Source: Limisphaerales bacterium (GTDB lineage Bacteria; Verrucomicrobiota; Verrucomicrobiia; Limisphaerales; UBA11358). Taken from it: a stretch of 7,047 nt of DNA. The position numbers were made by a program, and so were the translations under genes. The notes under the pieces are model-generated. The model was not told the origin of the DNA, searched no databases, and saw nothing but the letters and a program-made list of their open reading frames with translations. This document shows, piece after piece, positions 5,229 through 7,047 of this stretch; position 1 is the first letter of the stretch; every line of letters starts with the position of its first letter. Location: assembly GCA_003455565.1 (NCBI GenBank), contig DMQW01000212.1, positions 3,286-10,332 on the forward strand, written 5' to 3'.

Positions 5229-7047
5229 TTAAATTTTGCGCAGTCCGGCGGACACGTTGGTTTTGGCGCGTTCGAGAATATCCTTCACCTTCCAGGTAAG
5301 GCCGTCGGTCTTGTTGATGCCCTGGATTTTCGGGTCGCAATAACGGGCGCGCAACAAAGCACCAAGCTGGCCGAAGCCGTAAAGCCCTTCATCATTCATC
5401 TCGACGACAAGGACGTGGTTGAAACCGGCGAAAATATTTTCAAGCCCGGGCGGCAACGGATTGATGTGCTTGATGTGAACCGAGGAAACGCTGTCGCCGG
5501 CGGCGCGCGCGCGATCCACGGCTTCCTTGATCGGACCCTGGGTCGAACCCCAGCCGACGAGCAGGACATTGCCTTCCGACGGACCGTGAATTTTCGGCAC
5601 GGGCAAAGCTGCGCCGAGCGCCTGCAATTTCTTGCGGCGTTTCGCCGTCATCTGCATGTGCAATTTCGGCGAGCCGGTCGGATGGCCGAGTTCGTCGTGT
5701 TCGAGGCCGGTGACGATGGGATACTTGCCGCTGTTGATCTTTGTGCCGGGCGCGAGGTGGGTCGTGATGCCATTGGCCGCCGACAAATCGTAAGGCTTGT
5801 GATCCGCGACCGGTGCCAGGTTCGGCGAAATGTCCTGGCAAACTTTTTCGAGGTTCGGTTCGGTGAACGCTTCGATGCGCGAGGCGATGCCTTGATCGGA
5901 GAGGATGATGACCGGCACGCTGTATTTGCGCGCGATGTTGACGGCTTCAATCGCCGTGTAAAAACAATCTTCCACGTCCGCCGGCGCGATGACGACGCGT
6001 GGGGCGTCGCCGTGACCGCCGTTGACGGCGATGTTCAAATCGGACTGCTCGATGTTCGTCGGCATGCCGGTCGAGGGGCCGCCGCGTTGCACGTCCACAA
6101 TGATGAGCGGCATTTCGGCCATGACCGCCCAGCCAAGCGCTTCGGTTTTAAGCGAAATTCCGGGGCCGCTCGAACCGGTGACGGCGACGCGACCGGCATA
6201 ACTTCCGCCAATAGCCATCGAGATGGCGGCGATTTCGTCTTCGGTCTGGATGAACATACCGCCGTATTTCGGCAGTTCGCGGCGCAGCAATTCCATGATG
6301 TCCGTCCACGGCGTGATGGGATACGCGGCGCCAAAACGCACGCCCGCCGCAATCAATCCGTAAGCCAGCGCCTCGTTGCCGTTCATCACAACTTGGTGAC
6401 CATCTTTTTTCTGGCTGTCCACGAACTTGAAAGTTTCCAGCACGTTGCCGAGCGGGTTCGCGTGACCCGCATGAAACGCGGCGAGCGCGTTGTTCAAAAT
6501 ACTCGGGTCTTTGCCGGTGAAACGTTCGCCGATGAGTTTTTCGAGTTTGGGCACATTCAAGTCGAACATCTTGGCAATGAGACCGAGCGCGAAAATATTT
6601 TTGCCCTTGTCCTTGGCCGTGCCGCCGATGGCTTCAACCGTCAGACCGGAAATTGGAACGCCCAGATGATGATAATCTTTTTTCCATTCTTCCTTCGCTT
6701 CGACGTGGTCGGAATCGTAAAGCACGATGCCGCCTTTTTTCAGCGAGCCGATATGGTCTTCGTAAGAATGCTGGTAAAACGCGAGCAGCACGTCCGCTTC
6801 ATCGCCCGAACTCAAAACTTCGCCCGAACCGATGCGAACCTGGAAGATGGACGACCCGCCGGAGATCGTGGCGGGAATCGTCATGAACGTCATGACTTCC
6901 TGTTCGCTGCGCCCGGCCAGGCGCGCCAGAAATCCGCCGATGGCCTGGATGCCGTCCTGCGAATTGCCCGCGATGCGGATCACGACTTCGTTGATGGCCG
7001 AAACTTTTTGGGCAACACCCGACGACGGCACCTTATCAATTGTATCA
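5229..7047 (-). CDS. korA: 2-oxoacid:ferredoxin oxidoreductase, fused gamma-alpha subunit (start may lie beyond the right edge)
   Basis: Counting from the GTG at 7031 this is 600 residues. The frame stays open past that GTG to the window edge, and no strong ribosome site precedes it, so the true start is probably an ATG just outside; GTG 7031 is the fallback. Residues about 12-200 are the gamma domain (RIAGNSQDGIQAIGG, TIPATISGG), which helps bind CoA and closes the active site. From about 213 the alpha pyrimidine-binding part begins: NGNEALAYGLIAAG, YPITPWTDIME (237-247), EDEIAAISMAIGG (264-276), the SSGPGISLKTEALG signature (287-300) and QRGGPSTGMPTNIEQSDL (315-332). Near 441 comes TGLEHDELGHPTGSP, which I associate with KorA-type proteins. 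The C-terminal domain (about 486-570) includes NVLLVGWGSTQGP and VVEMNDEG. The length, near 600 residues, suits fused KorA proteins. It pairs with the beta subunit immediately downstream. No ferredoxin-like delta subunit is seen, so a separate ferredoxin must accept the electrons. Confidence 0.95.
   Translation of the reverse strand, partial: DTIDKVPSSGVAQKVSAINEVVIRIAGNSQDGIQAIGGFLARLAGRSEQEVMTFMTIPATISGGSSIFQVRIGSGEVLSSGDEADVLLAFYQHSYEDHIGSLKKGGIVLYDSDHVEAKEEWKKDYHHLGVPISGLTVEAIGGTAKDKGKNIFALGLIAKMFDLNVPKLEKLIGERFTGKDPSILNNALAAFHAGHANPLGNVLETFKFVDSQKKDGHQVVMNGNEALAYGLIAAGVRFGAAYPITPWTDIMELLRRELPKYGGMFIQTEDEIAAISMAIGGSYAGRVAVTGSSGPGISLKTEALGWAVMAEMPLIIVDVQRGGPSTGMPTNIEQSDLNIAVNGGHGDAPRVVIAPADVEDCFYTAIEAVNIARKYSVPVIILSDQGIASRIEAFTEPNLEKVCQDISPNLAPVADHKPYDLSAANGITTHLAPGTKINSGKYPIVTGLEHDELGHPTGSPKLHMQMTAKRRKKLQALGAALPVPKIHGPSEGNVLLVGWGSTQGPIKEAVDRARAAGDSVSSVHIKHINPLPPGLENIFAGFNHVLVVEMNDEGLYGFGQLGALLRARYCDPKIQGINKTDGLTWKVKDILERAKTNVSAGLRKI

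Noticed and set aside
7029..7031. GTG as the certain korA start
   Set aside because: The frame continues open to the edge and no good ribosome site precedes the GTG, so an ATG just outside the window is more likely.

Overview
The window holds five genes, all on the minus strand, so they are read from the right edge to the left. In transcription order they are a 2-oxoacid:ferredoxin oxidoreductase pair (fused gamma-alpha subunit, then beta subunit), a terminator, a large N6-adenine DNA methyltransferase, a putative PD-(D/E)XK nuclease, and the N-terminal part of a NUDIX hydrolase that runs off the left edge. The first and last genes reach the window edges. No RNA gene, CRISPR array, insertion sequence or integrase was seen.

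Right part (4260-7047): the oxidoreductase pair is most likely 2-oxoglutarate:ferredoxin oxidoreductase (KorAB). Such enzymes make succinyl-CoA and reduced ferredoxin in the TCA cycle, or work in reverse to fix CO2. The beta subunit carries the thiamine-diphosphate site and the cysteines for one [4Fe-4S] cluster. The alpha gene has the gamma domain fused at its N-terminus. A clear intrinsic terminator follows korB, so the pair forms its own transcription unit.

Middle part (339-4094): the methyltransferase and the nuclease-like gene are separated by only 3 bp and are almost certainly co-expressed. They look like a compact restriction-modification or other defence cassette. The methyltransferase has motif I, motif IV (NPPW), a likely target-recognition region and two flanking domains I cannot name. 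The small partner has a PD...ECK signature. There is no separate HsdS, HsdR, BREX or DISARM gene beside them. Base composition is uneven here, with several stretches near 40-45% GC between neighbours near 65-73% GC, which fits an acquired, mosaic cassette.

Left part (1-297): a textbook NUDIX box. It starts 41 bp after the nuclease gene and may be read through from the cassette.

The organism is a bacterium of moderately high GC. The fused gamma-alpha KorA without a nearby ferredoxin subunit, and starts that lack Shine-Dalgarno sequences, would suit a Verrucomicrobiota- or Bacteroidota-like lineage. That placement is a weak inference from style, not a sequence match.
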